This document shows positions 1 to 9,051 of a stretch of 39,700 bases of DNA, one piece after another. The notes beneath the pieces were generated by a model. The model had not been told where the DNA came from, searched no databases, and saw only the letters and a program-made list of their open reading frames with translations. The stretch is taken from the NCBI GenBank assembly GCA_025454635.1, contig JALOOB010000009.1, positions 1 to 39,700 of the forward strand, given 5' to 3'. A program made the translations under genes and the position numbers. The DNA comes from Anaerolineae bacterium (lineage in GTDB: Bacteria > Chloroflexota > Anaerolineae > CG2-30-64-16). Each line of letters opens with the position of its first letter. Within the stretch, counting starts at the first letter, position 1.

Positions 1-1658
1 GTGTACGAGCCGAGGAACGACGTCACCGCCTTCTTGAGGCCCGGATGCGTGATCTGCGGCGCGAGCTCGATCGCAGCCGGCGCATTCCCCGCAGCCACCT
101 GCGCGACGACGAGGCGGAAGCGCGCGAAGTCCTGCAGCGTCTTCACTTCGTCCTTGATACTGCCGCACGCTTGTGAGTTCTTCTCCGTCAACGCTGCCTC
201 GTACGCTTCGATAGCGGGGTCGAATCCATCAAGCGCCCACGCGTCGAACGCGCGGTTCGCGTCCACGATCTGGTGATACAGGCAGTCCGACGGGTCGTAA
301 ACCTGCGAGAGCAACTTGTACGGGCCGCCCGCGGGCGAGATGTACGTCTCCGTCCAGGCGCGCTGCGGTCCCGCGCCGACCGACCCGATCACCCCGCCGT
401 GAACCTGGATCTCCTCACCCTCGCCGTCGGTGGCGACCTCCTTGATCGAGTACTCTGGCCCCGCGATCGTTGGCTCGTCCTCGATCCAATCCGCGTAGGT
501 CTTGCCGTCCCACGAATCCACGAACAGCGTACCGAAGCAGGTGTGCGCGCCGCACGAAGTGTCGCTGTACACCAGGTCGAACTTCTTGTCCTGGTTCACG
601 TCTCCGGCCTCGATCAACTCGAGGCGGCCCTGACCCGCGCGCTTGTGCGCGAGCGCGTAGCCGCCCGGCGCCTTGTGATAGACGAGTAGCGCGCCCCCTG
701 CGCCGGGGCCCTCAGCAGACGGATCGTTGATCGCGACGATAACATCCTGGCTCTTAGGGCCGGTGATGTCCGCGATGACCGCGGCAGGAGCATCCGCGGG
801 CGCCACGCGACACAGGGCCAGAGAGCGGTTGAGCCGGTCGACGTTGTTGGCGGGGTTGTTCAGGAATCTGGCGATCGAAGCATCATACTCCGCCAGCGTC
901 TTGGGACAATCAGCCGGCTTTGGCGGGAGCGCGGTCGGCAGCGCGGTGGCTGCGGGAGCAGAAGTAGAAGCCGCGGTCGGCGCCGGCGTCGCGGTGAGCG
1001 CGGCGGTCGCAGCCGCCGTCGGAGCGGTCGTTGCCGTTGGGACAGGCGTAGCAGGCGGCAACGCGGTTGCCGTCGGCGTCATTACTGCCTCTGCCGTGAC
1101 CTCCGCGCTCGCGGAGGGTGCGGCTGTCGCGGCGGCTGTGGCGCTGCCCTGCGGCGCCTGCGGAATCCAGACCCGCTGCCCAATGTAGAGCCACTGCTGC
1201 CGGTTGACCAGCCCCGGGTTCGCCGCCCACAACTCGCGCACCGAGATGCCCGTCGCGCGGCTAATCTTGTTCCACGTGTCGCCCGGCTTGACCTGGTACC
1301 AGTAACCGCCGCTCTGAGTAGGGGTTTGCGTGCCCCCCGGCGACTGCGACTGCGAAGGAATGCACAGCCTTTCGCCCGCGTAAATGAGATCTTGCGACCG
1401 AACGGCCTGCGGGTTCGCGCGCTTCAGCTCGGGGATCGGAATGCCGGCGCGACGCGAGATGATAGACCATGTATCCCCGCGTCTTACGGTATAATAGGAT
1501 CCGTTGCACTCGCCGCTCTGGGGCGCAGCGCTTTGCGGCGTAGCGTCCTGTTGCTCGCCTTCCGCCCGCGCAACGTGGGCCGGCAGGGCCAGCAAGAAGG
1601 CGCCGGCGACGATCAGACCGGCGACGATGCGCAGCACGCGGCTGGGACAGTTGTTCAT
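1..1658 (-). CDS. Secreted LysM-domain protein, C-terminus cut by window edge
   Basis: The protein is read from ATG 1658 (RBS AAAGGAG) and stays open to base 1, so 552 residues are visible and the end is missing. A signal peptide covers about residues 1-32 (hydrophobic core VAGLIVAGAFLLALPA). Two LysM modules follow at about 55-101 (YTVRRGDTWSIISRRAGI) and 120-166 (YQVKPGDTWNKISRATGI). LysM modules bind N-acetylglucosamine polymers such as peptidoglycan. Next comes a long Ala/Thr/Pro linker (about 170-235), typical of a wall-spanning spacer. The C-terminal region contains DVNQDKKFDLVYSDTSCGAH, which resembles a VCBS/FG-GAP-like Ca-binding repeat with a Cys pair. It is probably a cell-wall-attached envelope protein of unknown enzymatic role. 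It is transcribed divergently from the glutaredoxin-like gene. Confidence 0.85.
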   Translation of the reverse strand, partial: MNNCPSRVLRIVAGLIVAGAFLLALPAHVARAEGEQQDATPQSAAPQSGECNGSYYTVRRGDTWSIISRRAGIPIPELKRANPQAVRSQDLIYAGERLCIPSQSQSPGGTQTPTQSGGYWYQVKPGDTWNKISRATGISVRELWAANPGLVNRQQWLYIGQRVWIPQAPQGSATAAATAAPSASAEVTAEAVMTPTATALPPATPVPTATTAPTAAATAALTATPAPTAASTSAPAATALPTALPPKPADCPKTLAEYDASIARFLNNPANNVDRLNRSLALCRVAPADAPAAVIADITGPKSQDVIVAINDPSAEGPGAGGALLVYHKAPGGYALAHKRAGQGRLELIEAGDVNQDKKFDLVYSDTSCGAHTCFGTLFVDSWDGKTYADWIEDEPTIAGPEYSIKEVATDGEGEEIQVHGGVIGSVGAGPQRAWTETYISPAGGPYKLLSQVYDPSDCLYHQIVDANRAFDAWALDGFDPAIEAYEAALTEKNSQACGSIKDEVKTLQDFARFRLVVAQVAAGNAPAAIELAPQITHPGLKKAVTSFLGSY

Positions 1659-1710
1659 GGAGTGCGCTCCTTTCGCGGTTCACCGCTCACCACAAACCGC
1701 TACACAGGGT

Positions 1711-1738
1711 AGTATACAACAGTCTACAAATAAATCAA
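1711..1738 (-). promoter_or_regulatory. Predicted sigma-70-type promoter of the LysM gene
   Basis: On the minus strand TTGATT (1733-1738) is followed after 16 bp by TATACT (1711-1716), about 53 bp upstream of the ATG. Both boxes are close to consensus and sit in the AT-rich divergent gap. Prediction only. Confidence 0.5.
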
Positions 1739-1775
1739 GCTACATTTTTCGTTTCGTCACCCAACGGGAGGGATC

Positions 1776-2105
1776 ATGTCCAGGCAAGTCGTTGTGTATA
1801 TGTCGCCGTGGTGCTCGAGCAGCGCGGATACTCAACGGGCGCTTAACGAGTGGGGCGTGCCGGCAACTTTCGTCAACATCAAGGAGGATCGCGCCGCCGC
1901 CACCCGCCTGCGCGGCTGGGTGGGCTTCGAGAGCGTACCGACCGTGGTGCTTGCCGAGGCGGGCACGGTGGAGCCCTGCGAACCGCCCGCTCCGCTTGTC
2001 AGCGGCAGCAGCCCGCGCGGCGTCGATCGCGGCAGCCTGATCACTGAGGCGACGCGCGTCCAACTGCGCGCCTGGCTGGTCAAGCAGGGTCTCCTTGACG
2101 AGTAA
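1776..2105 (+). CDS. Glutaredoxin-like thioredoxin-fold protein
   Basis: A 109-residue protein starting at ATG 1776 after a clear GGGAGG ribosome site. The N-terminus VVVYMSPWCSSSADTQRALNEWG matches the first beta-strand and active-site helix of glutaredoxins, but the motif is CSSS, a monothiol-type CxxS rather than CPYC. The later VGFESVPTVVLAE carries the cis-proline (SVPT) of the thioredoxin fold. About 25 residues (VEPCEPPAPLVSGSSPRG) are inserted before the last helix. It has no signal peptide, so it is likely a cytoplasmic redox or glutathionylation-type protein. The substrate is unknown. The gene appears monocistronic. Confidence 0.75.
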   Translation: MSRQVVVYMSPWCSSSADTQRALNEWGVPATFVNIKEDRAAATRLRGWVGFESVPTVVLAEAGTVEPCEPPAPLVSGSSPRGVDRGSLITEATRVQLRAWLVKQGLLDE

Positions 2106-2162
2106 TCCCCGTACAGGCTAACGCATACAGGGTTCCCGCGGTTACCCTCTGGCGAGGTGGCG

Positions 2163-4888
2163 TCAGCGTTCGCGCGTTGGCGCCACCTCGATTTGTATGG
2201 CCCGATCCGGCAGTTCGGCGCCGCGCGCATCCCGGACCGGCAGGCGCTCGCCGGTTGCGGGGTCGTAAAGCCCGGCAACCACTCGCAGCCCTTCAGGCGA
2301 AGTCCCCTCGCGAAGCGGGATCTGTCGCGCATCTTCGACAGTGCCCCCGGGCGTCCACCGGCTGCTCGGACACGAACCTTCGCAGGCCGGACCGTCGAGC
2401 TGCCCGACCATCTGCCCCCCCGCATCGAAAACCTGCGCGAAGACGGTGTAGTCGGCGTCAAGCTGCCGGTCCGTCTTCCAGTCGAGCGTCAGCGCGACTT
2501 CGGGTTCCCCATTGCGTTCGCTCACCTCGGCCCGATATCCTTCGAGCGTGATGGCCTCGCCGAGCCGGTGCGTCTCGGCCGCAGGCCTCTGCGCGAACGG
2601 CTGCCGGCCAGGCCGGATCGTGATCTGCCCCAACGCGACCTGTTTGCGCCCGTCGGGCAGCGCGATGCTCTCCGCGTCGCGCGTCAGCAGCCCAACGGTG
2701 AGGTCGGCCGAGACCGGCGGCGTCTCGGCGGGGATGCGCAGACGGAAATCGTCGACGACGTAATAGCCCGGCGGCCAGTAGCGCGAGGGCATTTCGCCCG
2801 GCTGATCCTTCGTCTGATTCGCCCAGGTGATGCCTGTGACCGGCGCATCGAGGTGCGCGAACGAGCGGACGTCGTCGGTCAGCGGCCGGGTGGCGCGCCA
2901 GAAGAGGCGCAGCCGCAACTCGCCGCCCTGCCGCGCTTCGTCGCTGCGCAGGTCGTAACCCATCAACTCCACACCGTTGTCGTATCGCAGATTGAGCGCG
3001 TGAGTCATGCCTGCCGGCGCGTCCGGTGGCGAGGCGAGGCGGAACCACGATGTCGCCGGCTCAATCCACAGCGCCTTCGCCCCCGTCAGGAGCAGGACGA
3101 ACCCGGCCGCGGCCAGCCACAGCGTGCCGTGCGGTTCCGGCGCGGCCCGTTCGTCAGGGGCGGCGGCTTTCTCCGACCTCGCGCCGAAAATCAGCATCGC
3201 GAGCAAACCGACGATGCCCAGCCCGAACAGGGCAAATCCGGCGATGCGCGGGGGCGTTTGGCCCCAGGCAATGCGCAGCGTATGCTCGCCCGCGGGAACG
3301 TCGACCGCTATGAAACCGGAGGGAGAGGCGGGCCGAGCGTCGACCGGCTGCCCGTCCACGAACGCGCGCCAGCCCGGATAGTAAAACCGCAGGAGGGTCA
3401 CGGGGGCTGCCTGCGGCAGGGTGAGGCGGTGGATCGTCTCCAGCGGGGCCGAGCGGATCGTCTCGAAGGTGGTCCCCGGCGGCAGTCCGGCTGTGTCGAG
3501 CCGCTCCGGCAGACGCCCGGCTTCGTAAGCCCCGAGCAAGTCCAGCGGCGGATCGCCGTCCTCCACCCAGCGCGGCAGGTACTCGTTGGCGCTCGCCGTT
3601 CCGCGCGAGCCGCCGCTCACCTCGTAACGGCCGATGTCGGCCAGCGTGATGCCCTCCGCCGGGACGGGCCGCCAGAGCGATGCGGCGGGGAACAGGTACG
3701 GCGCGACGCTGAGGGGAGCGATCACCAGCACGGCGAGCAGCCCGCCGAACGCGGGCCGTTCGGGGAGCAGCAGCAGCGGGACTCCGCCGAGCAGCGCGGC
3801 CAGCAGGCCGGCAGGTCCCAGCAGGCGCCAGGGAAACGCGATAAATTTGGCGAGCGGCAGGTGGGTCCACAGGGGCGCGGCGAGCGGGAGCATGAGCAGC
3901 AGGCACAGCAGCATTAGCCCGGCGCGACCGCGCCCGCGGCTGCGAGGAGCGCCTGCGCCAGCCCGATCGTCAAGGGCCGAGGCGAGTTGATGCTGGAGGC
4001 ATCGAGGACCAGGCTGGGCGAGAAGAGCTGATCCGCAGACACCAGGTTGGCCGCGGCATTGAACCCCGTCTCCATCCGTTGCAAGCTGCCGTAAGAGGAC
4101 TCGAGCAGCCAGGGCAGCCAGAAGGGCGCGCTCAACGCCAGCGCGAGGCCGAAGGACGCGACGAGCGCGCCCGCGGACGCGCTGCGCCGGTCGCCGCGCA
4201 GCAGGACGACGGCTGCGCCGAGCGCAAAAAGCAGCGGATAGGCCAGGAAAGCCGAGGGATGGTGCGCGTAGAGCAACGCGGCGAGCAGCAGCGCGGCGAC
4301 CGCCGCCCAGCGCCACGATGGACCCTTTGTCGCGCGCAGCAGCGCCCACAGGCACCACGGCAGCAGGCTCAGCGCCACAAGCTGCGACAGGTTTCCCTGG
4401 CTGAACAACTCGCGCATCCGCAGCGGCGCGTACACGTACAACGCCGCGGCTGCGAGCGCAGCCATCGGGACCACGCGCGGTCGCCCCAGCCCGCGGAACA
4501 GTTCCTTCGCGGCCGCATACCCGCCGATGCTGTACAGCAGCAGCGACGCCACCTGCGTCGCGACGAGAGCGCCGGGGACGCCCAGGCCGGCCTGCGCAAA
4601 GAGCGCGGTCACCATGTGGACGCCGGGCGTGTAGAAGAGGAAGAACGGGTAGCCGTAGCCGAAGTAGAAGTCGGGCGCCCACTGGGGATACACCACGCCG
4701 GACTTAAATAGCTCGACGACCTGCGCGGTGCGGAGAAGATGCACGATCCCGTCCGCGGTGCCGGCGATGCCTGGTCGCAGGAGCGAGAGGATCGGAATGA
4801 GGCTCAGGAGCGCGGCGGGAAGCAGCCAGGGATCCACGCGTAAGCGGGGGGCGGACCGGCGATTCGTGTTCATGCCCATCGCCGGCAT
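2163..4888 (-). CDS. Large polytopic membrane protein (PTPS-related/YfhO-like), apparent -1 frameshift
   Basis: Two overlapping frames together encode one protein of about 908 residues. The first (from ATG 4888, MPAMGMNTNRRSA; ATG 4879 or 4873 also possible) gives many transmembrane helices and motifs such as FYFGYGYPFFLFYTPG, typical of 6-pyruvoyl-tetrahydropterin-synthase-related membrane proteins and GT-C-like envelope proteins. It stops at 3914 just after AAAGAVAPG. The second frame resumes at once with LMLLCLLLMLPLAAP and runs to the stop at 2163. It contains a YfhO-like beta domain (FYYPGWRAFVDGQPVDARP, AGEHTLRIAWGQ), more membrane segments and a C-terminal beta-rich region. Restoring one G in the GGG run (C run on the plus strand at 3918-3920) joins the two without loss. 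The likely role is transfer or polymerisation of an envelope sugar or lipid, by analogy only. Confidence 0.72.
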
Positions 4889-4920
4889 CTTACCATATCT
4901 TGCCGCAGAGGACACAGAGG

Positions 4921-4947
4921 GTAGCGCAAGTCGCCAACTTGCGCTAC
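4921..4947. repeat. Dispersed palindromic repeat, copy 1 (GTAGCGCAAG family)
   Basis: A 27-bp hairpin element whose arms are GTAGCGCAAGT and ACTTGCGCTAC. It lies upstream of the membrane-protein start and 3' of the FtsX permease gene. It is preceded at 4904-4920 by a fragment of another repeat type (GCAGAGGACACAGAGG). Further copies are at 4967-4999 and 20318-20344. Confidence 0.75.
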
Positions 4948-4966
4948 GGACAGTGGAGAATAGAGG

Positions 4967-4999
4967 GGCGTAGCGCAAGTTGCCAACTTGCGCTACGCC
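4967..4999. repeat. Dispersed palindromic repeat, copy 2
   Basis: Perfect 15-bp arms (GGCGTAGCGCAAGTT and its complement) with a 3-nt centre, 14 bp from the stop of the minus-strand permease gene. No T-run follows on either side, so it is not a canonical intrinsic terminator, though it would fold in the 3' UTR of the permease mRNA. Confidence 0.8.
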
Positions 5000-5012
5000 T
5001 GTGGCTCATCTG

Positions 5013-7631
5013 TTACTCGTACCGCAGCGCGGCGATCATCTCCATGTTCGCCGCCCGGCGAGCCGGCGCCAGCGCAGCCAGCAGCCCGAACAGCAGACCG
5101 ATGATGATGGTCAGGATCACGCCCGTCCACGGGAAGTAGAACCGCACCGGGAACCCTGCGCCCGCAAACGCCAGCACCATGACGTACCCCAGGTACAACC
5201 CCGCGAGGATGCCGAACGTCGTGCCGAACGCAGCCAGCAGCAGCCCTTCCGCGGTCACCATGCGCTTCACCTGCCGCTGGGTCGCGCCCACCGCCCGGAT
5301 CATCCCGATCTCGCGCGTCCGCTCCAGCACGCCAATGGCCAGCGTGTTGAGCATGGCGATCAGCGCCGGAATGGCCAGGAACGCGAACAGGATGTAGATC
5401 GACGAGAACGCGACCTGGAAGATCTGCTCGTTCTGCTGTCTGTACTCCAGGCCCGAAACCATCGAGAACTGCGGGAAGGCCCGCTTGATCTCTTTGAGCG
5501 CGGGCTCAACCGCGGCCGCATCGGCCCCGCGCGCCAGGTTAAGCTGCACGAAGACGTCCTGCGTCACGCCAAAGTCCGCGACCATCTGCCCCTGCGAGAT
5601 ATAGCCCGTCACGATCTTCGTGTTCAGGTAGTCGCTGCCCACGGCGACGACGCGGTACTCCTGCCGGCCCTGCGGCGTGATCATCGGCACCCGGTCGCCC
5701 ACCTTCACGCCCGCAGTCGCAGCGAACGGCCCGTTGACGATCATCGTCCTCTCGGCGCCCTGGAGCGCCGCGTAGGCGTCATCGGCGTTGCCTTCCGTAA
5801 ATGTGAGGCCGGCCACTTGCGGGTACGCCACCGGGTCGATGCCCAGCAGCGTGACCATTACGCCCTTCGACGCATCGCCGGTCTGGAACTTTTTGCTCGC
5901 AGCCGTCTCCGGCGGCTTCACGTCCGCAACCGACTGCGCGAAGCGCAGCGAACTGACCGTCTCCACGCCGTCGACCTGCTTGAGTTCCTCGACCATGCTC
6001 TGGTTCGCGCCGACGTTGTTCCCCCACACGGCAACCGCAGGCGGGATGAACAGATAGTCGCTGCCGAGGCTCTTGCGCATCACGTCGACAAAGCCGTTAT
6101 TGACACTCACCGCCAACTCGCCTGCTGCGACGATAATCGCCAGCGCGACGAGCGTCGTGCTTGCGGTGACGGCAACGCGGGTGGGCTGCCGCGTCAGGTT
6201 GCCCTGCGCCAGGTAGCCCGTCCCTTCGCGCGCGAACAGCTTGCCGATGATCGCGCCGAAGAACACCGCGATAGGCCGGATTACCGCGGGGGCAATGAGC
6301 ACCAGCCCGAACAGGAACAACAGCGCGCCCAGCCCGACGACCTGCGCGTTGCCGGCAAACAGCACAGCCACCGCCAGGACGAGGAAGACGATGCCCACGA
6401 CCGCGCCCACGCCCAGGGCGCGGCGCTGCTTAACCAGGTCGACCGAGGGCCGCAAGGCTTCGATCGGCGTCACGCGCCCCGCGCTCAGCGCGGGGAAGAG
6501 CCCCGCGAGCAGCGTCATGCCGATGCCCAGCGCAATCGACACGACGAGGATGGCCGGCGAGAAGGTCGGCGCGCCAAGCTTCACATGGATGATCTGCTCC
6601 ATCATGGGGCTGGCCGCGGACAGCGCGCCGAGCGCAAGCAGGTACCCAAGCGCGATGCCCAGCCCGGTCCCGACAATGCCCTGGATTAGCCCTTCGGTCA
6701 GGATCAGCCCGAGCACCATGCGCCGGCTCGCGCCAATCGCGCGCAGCATCCCGAGATCGCGGCGCCGCTCCGCGACGATGGTGCGGAACGTGTTGAAGAT
6801 GATGAACGCGCCCATGAACAGCGCCAGGAACCCGAACGCGGTCATCAGCGACTGCGCGATTTGCAGGTTGGCGAACATGTCGCTGCTCGTCGAAAGCGCG
6901 TTGTAGTCGAAGGTGTCGCCCAGTTTCGCGCGGATCGTAGCCTCAGTGGCCTCGCGGCCGGCCTTGTCCGCGCCGTTGGCGTAGTTGGCCTCCACTGCGG
7001 TGATCTGCCCCGGCATCCCGAGGAGGCGCTGCGCTTCGGGTAGCGTCACGATCACCTCTTCGTTGCCGGGACGCGCGCGCGGGGGATGAATGCCCACGAC
7101 GGTCAGCTCGGCCAACCCCTCCGCCGTCGGCAGGGGCAGTTTGTCGCCCAACTGCAGGCCGAGATTGTCGGCCAGCGCGCTGGAGATCACGACTGCGTTC
7201 GTGTCGTCGCTCTGGAGGAAGCGGCCCTCCTGCATCGTGTAACTGCGCAGGCTTTGCGATGCTTCAGGTTCGAGGCCGACCAGGTTCACCAGCGTCACGG
7301 CGTCGGGTGTCCCCGGGTCGTTGTCGAAGAAGTCTGCCGGGAGGTTCACCGGCCGCACCAGCAGCGCGTGCGCGCGGTCGATCCCCTCCGTCGACTGGAC
7401 CTGCCCGAGGACCTCCGGCGAGAACCCCCCGTCGGTCCGCAGGGTGACCGTCAGGTCGACCGTGTTGGAGACCGCGAGCATCGTGGCCTGAAACGCGGCC
7501 ATCATGCTGGGCACGAGGATGTTCATGCCGAAAATCACCAGCACGCCGAACATCACGGCGACTGTGGTCAGGAACGAGCGCAGCTTGCGCCCGGAGAGAT
7601 AGCGTAACGCCAGTGTGAGTTGCAGTTTCAT
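5013..7631 (-). CDS. ABC transporter permease with two FtsX domains
   Basis: 872 residues from ATG 7631 behind a strong AAGGAGG site. The N-terminus LTLALRYLSGRKLRSFLTTVAVMFGV is the usual start of MacB/FtsX-type permeases (cytoplasmic amphipathic stretch, then helix 1). A large extracytoplasmic domain follows. The first FtsX block is around residues 260-390 (RTIVAERRRDLGMLRAIGASRRMV), then paired central helices, a second extracytoplasmic domain, and a second FtsX block near 745-872 (LERTREIGMIRAVGATQRQVKRM), ending RRAANMEMIAALRYE. Such permeases work with a LolD/MacB-type ATPase to move or extract lipids, lipoproteins, peptides or drugs by mechanotransmission. The ATPase gene lies 11 bp upstream and a PadR regulator precedes it, so this is one regulated unit. 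The substrate is unknown. Confidence 0.93.
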   Translation of the reverse strand: MKLQLTLALRYLSGRKLRSFLTTVAVMFGVLVIFGMNILVPSMMAAFQATMLAVSNTVDLTVTLRTDGGFSPEVLGQVQSTEGIDRAHALLVRPVNLPADFFDNDPGTPDAVTLVNLVGLEPEASQSLRSYTMQEGRFLQSDDTNAVVISSALADNLGLQLGDKLPLPTAEGLAELTVVGIHPPRARPGNEEVIVTLPEAQRLLGMPGQITAVEANYANGADKAGREATEATIRAKLGDTFDYNALSTSSDMFANLQIAQSLMTAFGFLALFMGAFIIFNTFRTIVAERRRDLGMLRAIGASRRMVLGLILTEGLIQGIVGTGLGIALGYLLALGALSAASPMMEQIIHVKLGAPTFSPAILVVSIALGIGMTLLAGLFPALSAGRVTPIEALRPSVDLVKQRRALGVGAVVGIVFLVLAVAVLFAGNAQVVGLGALLFLFGLVLIAPAVIRPIAVFFGAIIGKLFAREGTGYLAQGNLTRQPTRVAVTASTTLVALAIIVAAGELAVSVNNGFVDVMRKSLGSDYLFIPPAVAVWGNNVGANQSMVEELKQVDGVETVSSLRFAQSVADVKPPETAASKKFQTGDASKGVMVTLLGIDPVAYPQVAGLTFTEGNADDAYAALQGAERTMIVNGPFAATAGVKVGDRVPMITPQGRQEYRVVAVGSDYLNTKIVTGYISQGQMVADFGVTQDVFVQLNLARGADAAAVEPALKEIKRAFPQFSMVSGLEYRQQNEQIFQVAFSSIYILFAFLAIPALIAMLNTLAIGVLERTREIGMIRAVGATQRQVKRMVTAEGLLLAAFGTTFGILAGLYLGYVMVLAFAGAGFPVRFYFPWTGVILTIIIGLLFGLLAALAPARRAANMEMIAALRYE

Positions 7632-7642
7632 CGGCCGCCTCC

Positions 7643-8303
7643 TTAGAAGGCTTCCACTCTTTCCTTAAGCAATGCAGCGCCGTCGGCGATGTCCGCGTTG
7701 AGGCGGGTGTCGTCGATCACCTTGCCGTCCTTCAGGAAGACGATTCGGTCCGCATACGCCGCAATTCGCGGGTCGTGCGTGACCATGATGACGCTGCGAC
7801 CCCACTCGCCGGCCACCTGCTTGAGCAGCGCCGCGATCTCGTCGGCGGCCCTCGTGTCGAGGTTGCCCGTCGGCTCGTCGGCCAGGATGAGCGCCGGCTC
7901 CGCGACGAGCGCGCGCGCCACGGCCACGCGCTGCTGCTGGCCGCCGGAAAGTTGGTCGGGCCGGTGCGTCTTGCGGCTGCTCATGTCAACGTGGTCCAGC
8001 CATTCGCCTGCGCGCTTGCGGGCCTCCGGCAGGGCGATGCCGTCCAACATCAGGGGCAGCGCCGCGTTCTCCACCGCGTCCAACACGGGGATCAGGTTGA
8101 AGAACTGGAACACCTGCGCCGGAAGTGGGCCGATCAAGACCGCCGAGCAGGTGCAGTAGGGTCGACTTGCCGCAGCCGCTCGGGCCCATGATGGCGACAA
8201 ACTCCCCGCGCTCGATGCGCAGGTTGACGTGGTCGAGCGCGGTCACCGCCGTGTCGCCCTTCCCATAGATCTTGGTGAGTTCGATTGCCTCGATGAGTGC
8301 CAT
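7643..8303 (-). pseudogene. ABC transporter ATP-binding protein, disrupted by internal deletion plus frameshift
   Basis: ATG 8303 follows GGAGGGTGGAAA. The first frame gives [20 protein letters not shown], Walker [10 protein letters not shown] and [11 protein letters not shown], then derails at about 8122-8126. The second frame resumes in the Q-loop ([21 protein letters not shown]) and continues through the signature LSGGQQQRVAVARAL, Walker B LILADEPTGNLD, the H-switch VMVTHD and the end at 7643. Family members have about 27 residues between PTSG and VFQ (the segment reading roughly xVxxDGxDLxxLxxxxLxxxRRxxIGF). These are absent and the two halves differ in frame, so about 77-83 bp (2 mod 3) are missing. 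As written no working NTPase can be made. Either the transporter is dead or the assembly lost this segment. Confidence 0.85.
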
Positions 8304-8326
8304 TTTCCACCCTCCTTGAGCGGAAC

Positions 8327-8427
8327 AGAACGCAGATCGCGCGGATTTTTACGCAGATAACCAGGACTATGGGAGGGTCATCCCAGAAATCCTGAAAAAT
8401 CCACCCCATCTGCGTCATGTGCGTTCT
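8327..8427. repeat. Palindromic intergenic repeat (ACGCAGAT family), copy A
   Basis: The ends are AGAACGCAGATCGCGCGGAT on the left and ATCTGCGTCATGTGCGTTCT on the right, so terminal and subterminal arms pair over about 100 bp. The inner part (GGATTTTTACGCAGAT ... GAAAAATCC) also pairs. It fills the PadR-ATPase gap and runs into the PadR gene, supplying its last codons and TGA. A related copy is at 16586-16663. Confidence 0.7.
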
Positions 8428-9014
8428 ATTGCTATCTCTTTCCTCGGCCGCCCACGCGGTTTCGGTTGCGGCTTCGGCGCGGGCTGCCGCTTGATTTCGT
8501 CCAGCCGCTGTTCGACGATGTCGAGCCAGCGCAGGTTGGCCTCCAGGTGCATGATGACCTGGTCAAAGAGCAGGATTTGCGCGAGTTGGCGGCGCGGGTC
8601 GCAAGCGGTGCGCCGGCCGGTGATGGTGTGCAGCTCGCGATACAGGTGCCCGCGCTGCGTGTAGATGAGCCTGCGCGGGTCCGCGATGCCGGTCGCAACG
8701 CACAGCATCAGCTTGAGGAAGAACTCATCGCGTTGGTGCTCGCTCGGCACCGGCTGCGCCATCCAATCCGCAAGCTCGCGGCGGCCCTCCTCGGTAATCG
8801 CAAAGATGCGCTTCTCCGGACCCGCGCCCTGCTCCACCCCTTCCTCTGCGACCAGGCCGGCCTCCTCGAGCCGCGCGAGTGTCGTATATATCTGGCCCGG
8901 CTTTACATCCCAATTCGCCTGACCGCCGACAACAGCTTCAAACGCCGCATGCAACTCGTACCCATGCCGCGGTTGTTGGGCCAACAGGCCCAGCAGGCTG
9001 TTGCGTACTGACAT
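8415..9014 (-). CDS. PadR-family transcriptional regulator
   Basis: 199 residues from ATG 9014 (AAAGGA site 8 nt upstream). The longer reading frame to 9149 overlaps the promoter and is not used. Residues 1-85 form the PadR winged helix (SVRNSLLGLLAQQPRHGYEL, then PGQIYTTLARLEEAGLVAEE, then KRIFAITEEGRRELADWM). A C-terminal helical dimerisation region of the Vir/PadR type follows. The basic tail KPQPKPRGRPRKEIAIERT has an AT-hook-like GRPRK, and its end lies in a palindromic repeat. PadR proteins usually repress themselves and an adjacent ABC efflux operon. Here the ATPase and FtsX permease lie directly downstream. A dyad in its own promoter (9056-9070) fits autorepression. Confidence 0.92.
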   Translation of the reverse strand: MSVRNSLLGLLAQQPRHGYELHAAFEAVVGGQANWDVKPGQIYTTLARLEEAGLVAEEGVEQGAGPEKRIFAITEEGRRELADWMAQPVPSEHQRDEFFLKLMLCVATGIADPRRLIYTQRGHLYRELHTITGRRTACDPRRQLAQILLFDQVIMHLEANLRWLDIVEQRLDEIKRQPAPKPQPKPRGRPRKEIAIERT

Positions 9015-9051
9015 TACGCGGTCCTTTCGGTCATTTTCTTGCTCGAATAAA

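Noticed and set aside
900-1150. GC-rich repetitive stretch resembling a tandem repeat
   Set aside because: It encodes the Ala/Thr/Pro linker of the LysM protein; degeneracy fits coding low complexity, not a DNA repeat element.
2157-3917. 586-codon plus-strand frame opposite the membrane-protein gene
   Set aside because: Low-complexity Arg/Gln/Pro composition with no domain; it is the antisense shadow of the well-supported minus-strand gene.
3900-3960. Programmed -1 ribosomal frameshift in the membrane-protein gene
   Set aside because: No slippery heptamer or downstream pseudoknot is evident; a missing G in a homopolymer is simpler.
4900-5000. CRISPR-like array from the two nearby hairpin repeats
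   Set aside because: Only two copies with a 19-bp spacer, no further repeats and no cas genes; a third copy is 15 kb away.
4980-6689. 569-codon plus-strand frame opposite the FtsX permease
   Set aside because: His/Arg/Gln-rich shadow; it starts inside hairpin repeat copy 2 and has no domain.
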